From Juglans regia (taxonomy: Eukaryota; Streptophyta; Magnoliopsida; Fagales; Juglandaceae), in NCBI RefSeq assembly GCF_001411555.2, contig NC_049905.1, positions 7,593,053 to 7,657,052 of the forward strand: 64,000 bases of DNA, written 5' to 3'. How positions within the stretch are numbered: the stretch's first letter is position 1; each line of letters opens with the position of its first letter. The notes beneath the pieces are model-generated. The model was not told the origin of the DNA and did no database searches. It worked only from the letters and a program-made list of their open reading frames with translations. Below, one piece after another: positions 35,001 to 46,833 of this stretch. A program made the position numbers and the translations under genes.

Positions 35001-36697
35001 GTGTCGCAAGGTCATGCTCAAAGATTCCTCAACTTGATGGTCCAATTCCTGATCCTTATGATGATGCTCTTTCTACTCCAAATGTAAGTATAGTATGTTA
35101 ATTTTTAAGACTCAAGTTTTCCAATAAATAGTCTGCTTAAAGGTATTTTTTAAAATCATCCATTTTCCTTTTGCCTCTTCCAAAGAAGATTACTGGCTGA
35201 TCACAATCATCTGGTCTCTTCGTTTTTTTGTGTGTGTGGGTTGTGTGTCTGTTTGATTTGTGGAAGTTACATTTGTATGTTGCAATTACTGGTCCAGATC
35301 CTGATGCTGTTTGTTGGGAAATGGGAAGGAGGGTATAAAATCTAGCTCAAATGACACTTCCTCCCTCTATAAGAGTGTGATGGAGAGTAAGGTCGTGGGT
35401 TCAAAACCCACTGGATTCATTTGGTACTTATCAACTGAAAAAAATTGTTTTTCCTTTGCTGTCTTTTTGAACAACAAAAGAAGTACATGGCTAAAAAGTG
35501 GCCATAATGTTGGAGTGCTTATAAAAGAAGTTTTTTCTTCAACAGATTGCACGGAGTATTCATGGGTCTCGATCATTTATGATAAAAATCCTATTGATTT
35601 ATGAATCCCTAAAATGCTTACTTTGAGGTTTTTCCAGGTGAACAATTCTTAATTGATTTTCCTGAAGTTGGGATAAGTGGATAGTAATGCTGTAGGTAGC
35701 CTGGAACGTTGACAGACTGATTGAATGATTTGGTTCATCAAAATATCCAGCGTGCTACTTGCCAACAAAAAAATCTTGGGTGCTTGATCTCTTTTTCAAA
35801 TGCGTGCATGGATAATTTTGCCAACATGCTTTTTACCATTATTGAATATGACTAGAGGGTTTCTTTCTATACACTTTATATTTTAAAATTTTTTGATATC
35901 TCACTGACTGTTGCTCTCTTCCCTCTCCCTCTCATCCTTCAGATCTACAATTATCAAGGAGGTTTCAATGAAGACTACAACATAGCTAACACACCAGCTC
36001 CCACTGGTAAATCTTGTGCTTTATCTATTAAATATCATGGCTAAGACTGAAATGGTTAAAACTGGTGTGGCTTATGTTTGTTTCTCTCTAATGTTGGAGT
36101 TGCCTGTTCTGTGTATATTACAGATCTTCCAGTAGGTACTCCTGCTGTGGTTGCTCAAAATGATGTTGGAGACGAAGATGATGATGAACCGCCATTGAAT
36201 GAAAATGACGATGATGATTTGGATGAGGTGGACAATGTAGAAGAGCAAAACACGCATCATTTGGTTTTGGCTCAGTTTGATAAGGTAATTTACTTTGTGG
36301 GTGTTTGTGCAAACTTGTGTGAATAGCACCTTCTGTTAAGATCTGATGGTCAAGACTGTGCCACGTCGCGTGTAAAAACATTTGGTCGTTTAGTGGTGAA
36401 AAGTGTATTTAACCCCTATATATAATTTTACTAGTACGTATCGTTTCATCATTAAATACATGATATGGTTGGGTGGGTAGGTGACTCGTACCAAGAGCAG
36501 GTGGAAATGCTCGCTGAAAGATGGCGTTATGCACATAAACAATAAGGACATTCTCTTTACCAAGGTCAGTTTCCCTCTAATGATGGATGGGATTTTATAT
36601 TGCTCTCTCTTGTCGTCCTGTACTGGACCTCAAGCTCAAAAGTTTTCATTGAAATTCTTCCCATCTTCTGCAGGCAACAGGAGAATTTGACTTCTGA
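32029..36697 (+). CDS. TFIIA-L: Transcription initiation factor IIA large subunit
   Basis: Eleven exons: 32029-32151, 32464-32634, 32762-32929, 33166-33217, 33287-33345, 33548-33673, 34931-35083, 35943-36006, 36124-36284, 36481-36564, 36674-36697. All introns are GT-AG and the CDS is 1185 nt (394 aa), close to the usual plant length of about 375-400. The N-terminus (VYIQVIEDVINKFRDEFVND) is the alpha four-helix domain. The middle is Pro/Gly/Thr-rich with a basic GKRKRED. The C-terminus has an acidic run (NENDDDDLDEVDN) and then the beta-barrel domain, LVLAQFDKVTRTKSRWKCSL through DILFTKATGEFDF. The protein stabilises TBP on the TATA box in the nucleus. QQDGAGD (218-224) resembles the animal Taspase1 site. 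Confidence 0.96.
35331..35450 (+). repeat. tRNA-derived SINE in TFIIA-L intron 7
   Basis: CTAGCTCAAATGACAC (about 35342) fits an A box and GTGGGTTCAAAACCCACT (about 35395) a B box. The order and the CTCCCTCTATAAGAG between them are typical of plant Au-like SINEs. It is in sense orientation within the intron; tail not clear. Confidence 0.6.
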
Positions 36698-37470
36698 TTT
36701 TGTTGGAGGTTATCTATTTTACCATTTTCTGGCAGTTGCTTTGAGGAGCAAATCCAGAGGCAGCAACTGGGTGTTTAGTAATTTTTCTTTGATTATTAAT
36801 ATTATTGAGAGCTCGAGGAAAGAGAGATTGTTGATACTTTCTTAGACTCCGATGAGGTGGATGTTGGCCGGTTGTACATAAAGCGAATGACCTTTTTTCG
36901 GCCTTTAAATGGATGATGGTTGCTTGAGGCAGTTTGCAAAAGTGATCATTTCTCTTTCTCTAATGGAATATGTGTCCATTAGCTCTGTAGACTGTAGACT
37001 TGGACATTTTGGTTAATTTGCCAATTGCAGTCTGTTTATTTACATTTTTTTGTTGCGGCTTAATTAGGTAGGTTGTGATACAATATGAATTACTAATTCT
37101 TTGTTTTTCTTTATTGAAGATAATAGGTGTTACTATCTTACCTTCCCCTTATAAACTTTGAAGAGGTAGATTCTCTTGTCCCTTCATTTTTCTTTGCATT
37201 GTTAAAGAGCGGTACAAGTACCAGTGTCAAGACAACATGCACTGTACCATGATCCTCTCATCTTTTATATGTTAATCTGGATGTAGTTTTGCCATTCATA
37301 TTTGGAGATGGAATATTGTCTTTACAGGATGCACTGTACTAGCACACTTAGTAAATGTTAAAATTTTAATTTTATAAATCAAATTTTACTATTTAAGTGA
37401 TATGGATGACGGGTTCTATGTACTAGCATATAATAATTCTTTACAGGATGCATTGTAGAGAAATTGGTAC
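36698..37470. other. 3' flank of TFIIA-L, no other gene
   Basis: It probably holds the 3' untranslated region and downstream DNA. Short AT-rich frames only. Confidence 0.5.
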
Positions 37471-37672
37471 GTTTGGATTCGTAGGACATCTCAACTCATC
37501 TCAGCTCATCTCAACTCATCTCACTATTATTCATTACTATTCAGCAACTTTAACTTACAAATTTCACTACTATTCATAACTCATCTCATTACTATTCACA
37601 ATCCATCTCAACTCATCTCATTACTATTCACAATCCATCTCAACTCATCTCAAGTCATCTTCGAATCCAAAC
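37471..37672 (+). mobile_element. MITE with perfect 11-bp TIRs
   Basis: GTTTGGATTCG (37471-37481) and CGAATCCAAAC (37662-37672) are exact inverted repeats. The interior is made of repeated CTCAACTCATCTCA and CTCATTACTATTCACAATC units, a relative of the GAGATGAGAT family with internal tandem repeats. Confidence 0.85.
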
Positions 37673-38411
37673 GCTTAAAGTGTTTGTATGAAGGCCTCTT
37701 CAATTTGTTCCAAACTTGAAAGGCATCAAGTGGGTCATAGATTATTTATTGTTATTTATATAAATATTTTGGACAATATTAAATAAGTAATAAATATTCG
37801 TATAACTCATTTGATATGTCTATCTCTCCTCCACTTAGATTGTTAAGTTCAGCCAACAAATTGAGAAAATATTTTTATCGAAAAATGTTTTTATAATAGG
37901 TTAAATTGATTAAGATGTGTGTAGGGCTTCTTTGGGGACAAAGTTATCCAATCTCAAATAGACATTCCATCGGCTTGTTCTAGAGCACGAGCAAAAGAAA
38001 AAAAAACGAACGAAAAATCCCTGTTTGAAAGGGTGATAAAACATGTTGATGAATCTGTCGACAGTCTACGTATCAAGATTGAGATAATCAAACCCTACTC
38101 AGCCAAAAAAAAAAAAAAACTTAACCAAAAAAAAAAAAAAAAAAGAGATATAATTTGGATACAGAGATGCTTTTTTTTTTTTTTTCTTTTTCTTTTTCTA
38201 AACAAGCAAATATATTTGGTTAGGAAAGATGATACAAGAGGATGGAAGTGAGAAAACCTCAGAACAATAACAATAGTACAAAATAATGGATAAAAAAAAA
38301 AAAAAGATTTTTATGATCAATATTTTATTTATCACCCGTGTCTTAAAAAGAGAATGCCATCTTAAAAGAAGGCAATAAATTGTTTACAAAAAAATTATGA
38401 ACAATGGATAT
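37673..38411. other. AT-rich intergenic DNA, no gene
   Basis: Poly-A and poly-T runs (38104-38143, 38170-38185, 38291-38305). No coding signal. Confidence 0.5.
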
Positions 38412-38572
38412 ATAGATGATTTCATCTCATCATTATAAATTTTTTAAATTTTTATACAAAATATAAAAAATAATTTAATTTTTTCAAATCTTAAAATAAT
38501 AATAATATTAAAAAATAATATTCTAAAAATATTTTATTCAATTCATTTAAAATCATCTCATCATCCAAGCGA
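38412..38572 (-). mobile_element. MITE, GAGATGAGAT family
   Basis: It starts GATTTCATCTCATCATTATA, has AATCTTAAAATAATAATAAT in the core and ends AATCATCTCATCATCCAAGC. Confidence 0.7.
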
Positions 38573-38752
38573 TTGATAATCAAACATATTACTTGAAAAC
38601 CACCTTCCCATCTTTCTTGAAGGAATCAACAATGACGACCATCCATTGCCGTCATCTTCCTTCAAGAAAAACATGCAGGCAGACGTTGGGGTTTGGGAGG
38701 AAAATGGATCCCTATTTGCAAGCACTGCCAACGGAGTTTTCAATATATATAA

Positions 38753-39112
38753 TCACTGTACATGATCAACGAGTAGGCATTTTGATTGAAAGCTAGTACA
38801 CAGGGCGGCGGGATCCGCGAGCGCCGGCGCAGCCGGATGTTGCCACCCACCCGGTGACAAGACTTCACTTTTCTCCTCCTCACCATTCGCCTTTTGATCA
38901 TCACTCCCACTCTCCCCTGATCGTTTCTCTACTGTCTCCGGCAGTGGTTGTGGGGAAAGAACGAGCGGTGACAGAAACGGAATTGCCTTGGGAGTTTCGC
39001 CGGAGACAGCAGATGGGTCAACGGCGGGGGCAGCCTTGTCAAGCTGAAGAGATGCCGGGGCATGCTTCTGTAGCCTTGTCGGGGGCTTCCCTACCTTGGG
39101 TTTTGCTTCCAT
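38753..39112 (-). CDS. Small conserved-looking proline-rich protein, function unknown
   Basis: A single exon of 119 codons with ATG at 39112 and TGA at 38753-38755. The base composition is much richer in G+C than the flanks, and the first 15 residues (MEAKPKVGKPPTRLQ) are basic. The middle has FLSPLVLSPQPLPE, and a tail follows with GGWQHPAAPALADPAAL and FQSKCLLVDHVQ. These blocks look like a plant-specific family of small uncharacterised proteins. I see no signal peptide, membrane helix or catalytic motif, and I do not assign a function. Overlapping frames on the plus strand are shadows. A poly-A/T tract and a (TA)n stretch lie 90-120 bp upstream. Confidence 0.62.
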   Translation of the reverse strand: MEAKPKVGKPPTRLQKHAPASLQLDKAAPAVDPSAVSGETPKAIPFLSPLVLSPQPLPETVEKRSGESGSDDQKANGEEEKSEVLSPGGWQHPAAPALADPAALCTSFQSKCLLVDHVQ

Positions 39113-39531
39113 TTTCCGAAGCTTGAAACGATTTTTGAGGTTTCTTTTGTCACACCACAGATCACAAACTCAGTCACTGATCATATGGGCACGGTTTTTT
39201 TTTTTTTTTTTTTTATATATATATATTGGATTGATGATTTTCAAGGTGGGAGTGAAAAGAAATACGACTTTTTCTTAGGCAAAGCGGAAACTAAGGCGTC
39301 AGTTATGAAGGGTTAGAACTCAAGAAAAAAGGATAATGAATTTTGAATGACAGTTAACAGTAACGGTCATCTTCTTATTCTTACACATGCTCTTCCTTTT
39401 CTGAACGGTCAAGAGTTTCCGTAGCGGTTTATTGCTTTTAACTTCCACAATGTGAGACACGACGTTTCGTTCGGATTTTTCCTTCCTTTCCGGAAAAAAA
39501 ATATGGAGGGCAGTGAAAGTTACGTAGTAAA

Positions 39532-39565
<34 letters not shown>

Positions 39566-39639
39566 TTAAAAATATTATATGTTATTTATTTAAAAATGTG
39601 GATTTTCCCTATTTGTAAGAGTGACATGCCCAACCAATC
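39113..39639. other. 5' flank of the small gene and intergenic DNA
   Basis: Read toward the gene, TATATATATAAAAA at about 39210-39225 could be its TATA region. Another (TA)n tract lies at 39536-39563. No other gene was seen. Confidence 0.4.
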
Positions 39640-39912
39640 GGGTGAGGATGTTATTTTTATCAAAAAATCTACTCAACCTCCTACTATTCACACAACCTCC
39701 ACACTCCACATTATTTTTAATTTTTAATTTTTATTTTTTATTAAATATTTATTATATGAATAATGAATAAAAAATTTGAAATAATTTAAAAAGAATAAAT
39801 TCAAAAAAAAATTTTAAAAAAATCTTAAAAATTTAAAAAATTTAAAAAAGTGTGGAGTGTGGAGTGTAGTGGAAGTTGTGTAGCAAAACTCTATTTTTAT
39901 ACCATTCAATCA
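39640..39912 (+). mobile_element. MITE with GTGTGGAGTGTGGAG inner arms
   Basis: CCTCCACACTCCACATTATT (about 39700) pairs with AAGTGTGGAGTGTGGAG (about 39847). The arms extend outwards with mismatches to TTATTTTTATCAAAAAATCT and its counterpart near 39905. No coding capacity. Confidence 0.65.
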
Positions 39913-40113
39913 TAAGCTGCCGCGTAGACATTTTTGCAAAAATAATTTTGCACCCACATGCACATAATCTCTTTCACTCCCCCTCTTCAAACATTCTGCT
40001 CCCCAGTCTATTCCCATATCTCTCCATCTCTCTCTCATCTCTCTAGAATTAAACGCTCTCTCATATTGGAATGTAAGATATGCTCTCTTAGCAGTACATG
40101 ATACTGTAGTCAT

Positions 40114-40815
40114 TAGGGCTGCAAACGGTCTAGTCTGGTCCGGTCCGACGATGAATTGAATATTTTCGATTCATCATTTTTCCAGACCGGACCGGACCAA
40201 ACACCCAAAGGGACCGGATCTGACCCATAGCTATCGGTCCGGTCCAGCTTTTTTTTTTTTAAATAATTAATAACAAAATTTATTTAAAATATTAAATTAA
40301 ATTAAGTGACTTATTAATGTGGATTATGTAACAAACGTAATAAAAAAATATTTTATATGGTCAATGATAATAAATTAGATGAAAATTATATTATTAATTT
40401 ATATAATTACTATATAATTAACTAATTGATATTATATATTTATTAATTTATAGAATATTAACAAATGTTAATAGCATATATAAAATTTTATATTGTTAAT
40501 AGTGATAGGTTAGATGAAGATATATATAAAATATTATTAATTTATAGAATATTAACAAGTATTAATAATATATTTAAAAATTTATATTGTTAATTGTACA
40601 ATTATTATATATAAAATATGTATATATATTTTTTATTTTTCATTCGGTCCGGTCCGGTCCGAAAAAATCCTAGACCGTGGACTAGACCGAATGTTTTCGA
40701 TCCTCTAAAATGTGGACCGGACCGGACCGATCTAAGTCTCGGTCCGGTCCAGTCCTGATCGAAATGGTCGGTCCAGTCGGTTCGTTTGGTCCGACCGGAC
40801 AGTTTATTACCCCTA
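40114..40815 (+). mobile_element. Non-autonomous DNA element with GGTCCGGTCC ends
   Basis: It begins TTAGGGCTGCAAACGGTC and ends GACAGTTTATTACCCCTA, so the two ends are imperfect inverted repeats. Dense GGTCCGGTCCG and GGACCGGACC motifs flank an A/T centre (40262-40630). I could not fix a target duplication. Confidence 0.55.
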
Positions 40816-40944
40816 GTGGCTATCATCAAAACTTATACACAAAATACAACCAAATATATCACCAGCTCTTAACTCACAATAGAGAAGTTGTAGCTGTGCT
40901 TCGTCTGAATTGATTGTCTGCTGGGTCAGAATCTTGATTTTGAA

Positions 40945-41120
40945 AATGAAAATACTATAGACACAAATGGATTCCACAAAGGAATCTCACATACTGATGT
41001 GGCACATTACCAGTGTGCCACGTCTCTTCTTATTTTTTTTTTCTTTTCTTTTCTCCCCTCTCCACACGCTGGCCATGGTGGTCGGGGACCACCTCATGGT
41101 GGACAGAAGATGCTGGCAGT
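40945..41120 (+). mobile_element. Partial MULE-type repeat
   Basis: AATACTATAGACACAAATGG and TGATGTGGCAC..GTGCCACGTC resemble the left arm of the element at 28134. The right arm is not found, so the copy is truncated. Confidence 0.45.
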
Positions 41121-41126
41121 TTATAT

Positions 41127-41310
41127 AAGTAATACTACATATATTTATAATTTTACGTATAAAACTCATTTTATTGATTTTATTTTTAAATTCAAATTTT
41201 AAATTTTATATTTCATAATTTGTAGCATATTAATAATTGGCACACGAAAAAGTATGTTTTTTATAAATTTTTATTAAGTACAATTAACATTAAAGTTAAT
41301 TTACGTACTG
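41127..41310 (+). repeat. AT-rich repeat shared with 59898-60078
   Basis: Long blocks match the region upstream of the second symporter copy: ATATATTTATAATTTTAC, ATATTAATAATTG.CACG, TTATTAAGTACAATTAA. This suggests that the segmental duplication reaches back to here. Confidence 0.65.
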
Positions 41311-41672
41311 TTCTTAAATAGAGACTGTTTATACAAATTTAAACAATTTTATCACTAAAACCTTTATAAAATTATAATAATATTCCTCGATATTTTTTTT
41401 TTATTTAATAAAACACATCAATGAATGCTCACGCAATTGAGGAAAACCCCCCGACGAAAAATATCAAATTAAAGAAAACAGACAAACTATGAGATAAACT
41501 TCCACCAAATCGATGAGAAACCAGAGTCTCCGAAATGACCCAATTGCTGCAAATACGACCTTCATACGAAACAATGGAAAGGAAAAAAAAAAAAATCAAA
41601 TTTTGTTACCAACAGAGTAAACCAGATTGTAAGCCCACAAACAAAAACGAAAAAAATAAAACCAAGAAAACC

Positions 41673-42050
41673 CTAGCATACAAAATGAGTAGAAATGGAG
41701 AGGCTTTTCTTAGGGTTCTTCTTCGCCGATTTAGAGGCTTTATCAGATTCAGTAGCTGTTTTCTTGGGCAGCAAGATGGGGTTGATGTTCGGTAGAACTC
41801 CGCCGCTAGCAATGGTTACCCCCTGTAGCAACTTTCCCAGTTCCTCGTCGTTCCTCACGGCCAAAAGGACATGCCTCCGGTTGGATCTAAAAGTACCTCA
41901 GCAGCGAGATATTCAAGAACCGCGGCGAGGTAGATCGGAGCACCAGAGCCTGTCCTCTGAGCGTAGCGACCCTTCTTCAAATACCGAGCAATTCGACCCA
42001 CGGGGAATTGAAGCCCATCCTTGATGGACTTCGAGACCTACTGAAGGAAC
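41673..42050 (-). pseudogene. Histone H2A pseudogene
   Basis: On the minus strand the sequence reads [40 protein letters not shown] and then jumps to [33 protein letters not shown] and a Lys/Ser-rich tail, ending at TAG (41673-41675). About 15-20 residues after AAEVL (around the ELAGNAARD position) are missing and the frame shifts, so the histone fold is broken. The part before GLQFP is diverged and has a stop. There is no intron. Plant H2A genes are about 130-150 codons. It is a degraded copy lying upstream of symporter copy A, with no counterpart upstream of copy B. Confidence 0.85.
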
Positions 42051-42227
42051 GCGGGCTGGGATGGGGGAGGAGGAAATCAAACATACTGTTTTGAAATGGG
42101 TGAAATGTGAGAGAGGGAAGTGCCGAACGTGGGTTTTGTTGTAAGGAGTTTTTGTTCATTTCGCTTAAGCCACGTAGGCTACTCCCCAAACAGTGGCTGC
42201 TTCCCAAGCAGTGGCTGCTCCCCAGAT

Positions 42228-45200
42228 TTTTTCAAAATTCATAGCGTGTAGAGAGGCCACAGGTCCGTAACCATCAAAGGTCAATGCCGACAAAACTATC
42301 AAGATTGGACCACAGAAAACACCCCAAAACACTGAAGAACAAGATAATAGAGCGGGAGCCATCAACAGCTTGATCGTAATATTCGGTCACCACTTCCTCA
42401 TATGGCTTGCACTGCCTCAACTCAACCTCTCTTCATCCTCGAACTCTTACATTCTCACCCAACTCATCGAACGAAACCATCACAAGCTTTCATCTGTTGC
42501 ACTCAACGGAGGACATGCCCGTGTTTATCTTATGACAGTCATTTTAAGGCCAATTTTCCAACGTTCCCGAAGCTCCCTTTGCTCTCTGGCCGTCCAAGCA
42601 GATTCAATGTGAGGACCCAATTTCCCTCATTTTTTGTTTCCTCCTGTGCTTTGTTTGATTTTTGTTTCTCTTTTGGTTTTGTGGGCAGGTAGGAGTACAG
42701 AAAGTGGATGCTTCTGGGGAAGAGGGTGAGTCGCTTGTTTCTGACGCAACGTATCAGGAGAAATTTACTTGGTCTTCTGTGATTTTGCCGTGCGTTTCTA
42801 CCACTTTCTCTTTATTTTAACGCGTGTATTACATCTTTTTGGCAAATCCGTGTTCTGCTTTTTCTATGTATTTGATGGGTGTTGAAAATACCAAAGTATT
42901 CCTTAGTTCTTGCGCCAGAATTGATGCGGGTGACACTTATTTGTCATTTTTTAGTGCGAGCTATGGTTTTTGTGACGTGCAAATGCAATCTCAAAATTGG
43001 ATCTTCAACCTTGATGAAACTAGATAGAATATTGGAATTACTTCTCTTTTAGTTTCGGTGTCAAAGCAAGACCGGTGCTTTTCAATATGTTGGCTATGGC
43101 TAATTCATGGTAGTGGGATTTTTCATGGCTGTTTGGATGTAAAGAGAGTAGCGTGAATCAAGAAATAGTACGTGACTATGGTTTTTGTATTGACATATTT
43201 TTTTCAAGGAAAAGATAATCAAATCATTGCCTCAATTTAATTTTGTTCCTACAATTTTAGGTTTCTGTTCCCAGCCTTGGGAGGTTTGTTGTTTGGGTAT
43301 GACATTGGTGCCACCTCCAGTGCTACCATCTCATTACAGGTGCATATCTATATATAATTTTCATTTACTTCTTTCTCATGTATTTGATTTTCTTTCAGCC
43401 ATCTTTCTTGTTGTTCTAATAACCACCAAATGATCCAAAATATGCATTTTTCTTCTTGTTGTACCTTGATGATTTGACAGTCACCTGAGCTCAGTGGAAC
43501 AACTTGGTTCAATCTTTCAGCCATTCAGCTTGGACTTGTGGTACGGTTCAAGGATCATAGTCACATAATCTACTATTGTTCTGGAAACTTGCAGTTTTTT
43601 TCTTCCAAAAACCTCCTATGATATGTTAATACACTCAATTCAGGTTAGTGGTTCCCTTTATGGAGCTCTTCTTGGTTCCCTTCTTGTCTATCCAATTTCA
43701 GACTTCCTTGGTATGTCCTAATTTTCTCTGTCCTGTCCTTAGAGCTTGTTTACGAGTTTTTATCTAATATAATGGATTTTATCACAAAGGGAGGAGGCGA
43801 GAACTTATCACGGCAGCTGTGCTATATGCTCTTGGTGGTCTGACCACTGCCTATTCTCCAGCCCTTGTTGTTCTTTTAGTGGGACGGCTGCTCTATGGCC
43901 TTGGTATTGGTTTGGTGGGCTTTTTTTTAAACTCCACTACTATTTTGTGTGGACTTAGCTGCTATGATGTACTTGGTCATACTCCACCAACTTTATAAGT
44001 GAATTTGTTTGTCAGGCCATGCATGGGGCTCCTCTCTATATTGCAGAAACTTGCCCATCTCAGATTCGTGGAACTCTAATATCTGTAAAGGAGCTCTTCA
44101 TAGTTCTTGGGATTCTGGTATTGTGTACTCCTTTATTATTCTTGACAATCATGTTGTTCACTTTCTTATATTTAGTGACAAGCTAAAAAATGATTTCTTC
44201 TGCAGTTGGGCTATTTTATTGGAAGCTTTCAGATTGATGTAGTTGGAGGGTGGCGTTACATGTTTGGAGCTAGTGCACCGATTGCTCTTATTATGGGACT
44301 CGGCATGTGGAGTCTTCCACCATCTCCACGCTGGCTGCTTCTTAGGGCCGTCCAAGGAAAAGGTTTATTACAAGATTATAAAGAGAAAGCATTTCTTGCT
44401 CTGAGCAAACTAAGGGGCCGTCCTCCTGGTGACAAGCTGTCTGAAAGGCAAATAGAAGACACATTGGTCTCATTGAAATCTGCATATGCGGATCAGGAGT
44501 CTGAGGGCAGTTTCTTGGAGGTCTTTCAAGGCTCAAGTTTGAAAGCCTTCCTAATTGGTGGGGGGCTGGTCCTTTTTCAACAGGTATTTTACCCTTTCGC
44601 TGTTTTGAATTGCCTCTTTTATTTTCATTTTGAACTTGAGTTCCAACAAGCATATAATGGAGAAATGTGGAGTTTTTCTAGTTGGCAAGCCAATTTACCA
44701 CCTGACTGTGACAGATAACTGGGCAACCAAGCGTTCTATATTATGCAGGTCCAATACTTCAGGTACTTGTTGTTTATAAAAATCTTTGATTTTCATTAAA
44801 TGCATTCCTTTACGTCAGTTCACTTAACCACACAATATTCTTTGTTATTCTGATAAGACTGCTGGGTTTTCTGCGGCCTCTGATGCTACCCGAGTTTCTG
44901 TTGTAATTGGCGTGTTCAAAGTAAGTAATAATCTTCTAGTTATGTCTTTGAATATGGGGGAGAGTCTCCCAGCATATTTGTCTTGGTAAAGCTAATGGTA
45001 ATACTAATAAATTTGTGATGTTTCCTCCTTCAGTTCCTGATGACATGGATAGCTATCCTAAAAGTAGATGATCTTGGGAGAAGACCCCTGCTAATCGGAG
45101 GAGTCAGCGGGCTTGTATATCACTTATGACCATCTATCTATTAAATGATTTTAATCATTGGATTTTCGCTGATAAAAATTATGATGAAAGTTTAAATCTG

Positions 45201-46060
45201 CTTTTCTTTAAATTACTACAGGCTCTTTCTTTATTTATGCTTTCTGCTTATTATAAATTTCTCGGAGGGTTCCCTATTGTTGCTGTAGCCAGTCTACTTC
45301 TCTATGTCGGTTGCTACCAGGTAACATTTTGTCTTTTAAGGATTGAAATTTTCTGCACTATTTCTTTCAGAGAATCAAATATAATTCTGAGGAGAAATAC
45401 TAGAGTGTTGCAAAAGTGGCTGAATTCAAACTTGTAACATCCACTGAAAAGTCTACGTCAGAAAGCTACCTTGATTTAGAACTTTCTGAAGAAATAAAAA
45501 TAAAAGGAAAGCAGTTATGTATAACGAGTAATGGCAGTTTTTTCTTTATTACAAGGTTAATGTGAATGTTGATTCATTAACAGATTTCTGTTCTTTGAAT
45601 GGACTGTCAGATTTCATTTGGCCCGATCAGTTGGCTTATGGTGTCAGAGATATTCCCACTTCGGACAAGAGGGCGAGGGATTAGTCTTGCAGCTCTTACT
45701 AACTTTGGCTCAAATGCCATTGTAACCTTTGCATTCTCACCATTGAAGGTATTGATTTACTTTTATGAATCCATCCATTCCTTTCAAAGCTGGTTATCTC
45801 ATTGTTTAAAGTTCTCATTCCCTGTGATTTTGAATGTGGAGTGATTTGCTTATATTGCAGGAGTTGTTAGGAGCGGAAAATCTCTTCCTTCTTTTCGGGG
45901 CTATTGCTTTGTTGTCACTTTTGTTTGTAGTGCTCGTTGTCCCGGAGACCAAAGGGCTGAGCTTGGAAGATATTGAGTCCAAGCTTTTGAAGTGAAAGCG
46001 CAAATTGAAAATATGTACCAGTCGAGCTTCCAATACACCCAAGTCGTTTTGGTTAGTCTA
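42228..46060 (+). repeat. Segmental duplication unit, copy A
   Basis: From AAAATTCATAGCGTGTAGAG to GTCGTTTTGGTTAGTCT the sequence matches 60181-64000 through exons and introns, with scattered substitutions and small indels. The right limit cannot be seen because copy B runs to the window edge. Confidence 0.92.
42402..45995 (+). CDS. Chloroplast sugar/H+ symporter (D-xylose-proton symporter-like 3), copy A
   Basis: Fourteen exons: 42402-42608, 42689-42789, 43261-43339, 43481-43540, 43644-43710, 43790-43914, 44016-44117, 44206-44583, 44715-44762, 44858-44920, 45034-45114, 45222-45320, 45611-45748, 45861-45995. Introns are GT-AG; the CDS is 1683 nt (560 aa), matching the about 558 aa of the Arabidopsis plastid member. 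Residues 1-69 look like a transit peptide. Sugar-porter (MFS) signatures are present: GGLLFGYDIGA (110-120), VGRLLYGLGIG, GGWRYMFG, PPSPRWLLL (285-293) and PETKG (544-548). The protein should have 12 membrane helices in the inner envelope and move a sugar with protons; the true substrate is uncertain. Residue 123 is Ser where copy B has Gly. The frame is intact. Confidence 0.94.
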
Positions 46061-46707
46061 TGAACTTGTTTCCTTTTTTTTTTTTTTTTTTTTTTTTTTC
46101 TTTCTGTGAACTTGTATACTATCATGATACTAGGTCACCTGTTTGAAGCTTCCTTGAGCCGCCTGTCTTACTGTTTCATAAAATCTACCTTATTATTTTG
46201 TACGTCAAGTAATGGCTCTTTCAGCCAGAGTGGTAATTAGCTGATGGTATTTTTTTATAATCACTCAGGCACCCAATCAGAATGGGTTATGTAAAGATTT
46301 AGTGCATATTATTAGTAATTTGTGGTTCCAACTACTGGCACAAATCGTTTTGGCATTCGCTAGTTTTTAGTGATTGCATTGAAACTTGGACATCTCCCTT
46401 TTATTTATGGTGATTGCTGCAAGCTAGACTGGATTAGAATTTTAGTAGGAGGTGAACAGATTAAATCCTGCACTTGATTGCCAAAAGGCATACAAGTTCA
46501 CATTTTCGGATGTGAGACCAATAAATTACTGTTCATCTCAATAGCTTAATCTAATGAGAGGGAAGTGAATTTCATTGTTTAGTTCAAGCTCAGGCATGGT
46601 TGAGCTCCTTTTTTATTTGTGAGCTCGATATATGGAATCTTTAAAATGTAGGTGAAGTGTGAAGTAGAGGTTGAACTTAAGACTTCTAATGCGATGATGT
46701 TATGTTA
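45996..46707. other. 3' flank of symporter copy A
   Basis: It includes the likely 3' untranslated region, with a 24-nt T run at 46073-46099. No gene was seen. Confidence 0.5.
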
Positions 46708-46833
46708 AAGAGAAATACTTTAGTCATAAATGGATTTTACAAAAGTAAACTGACAAATTCACGTGATTTGATGTGGCAAGTAAATTTGTAAAGTTAATTT
46801 TATTGTAAAGCTGATTCAATGCACCACATGAAA

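Noticed and set aside
36078..36329. Independent small acidic protein
   Set aside because: It is TFIIA-L exon 9 read through into its introns.
40114..40815. hAT element with definite target duplication
   Set aside because: The flanks offer only partial matches, so I kept it as an unclassified non-autonomous element.
45126..45437. Separate membrane protein, and its twin at 63067-63378
   Set aside because: Both are exon 12 of the symporter copies read through flanking introns.
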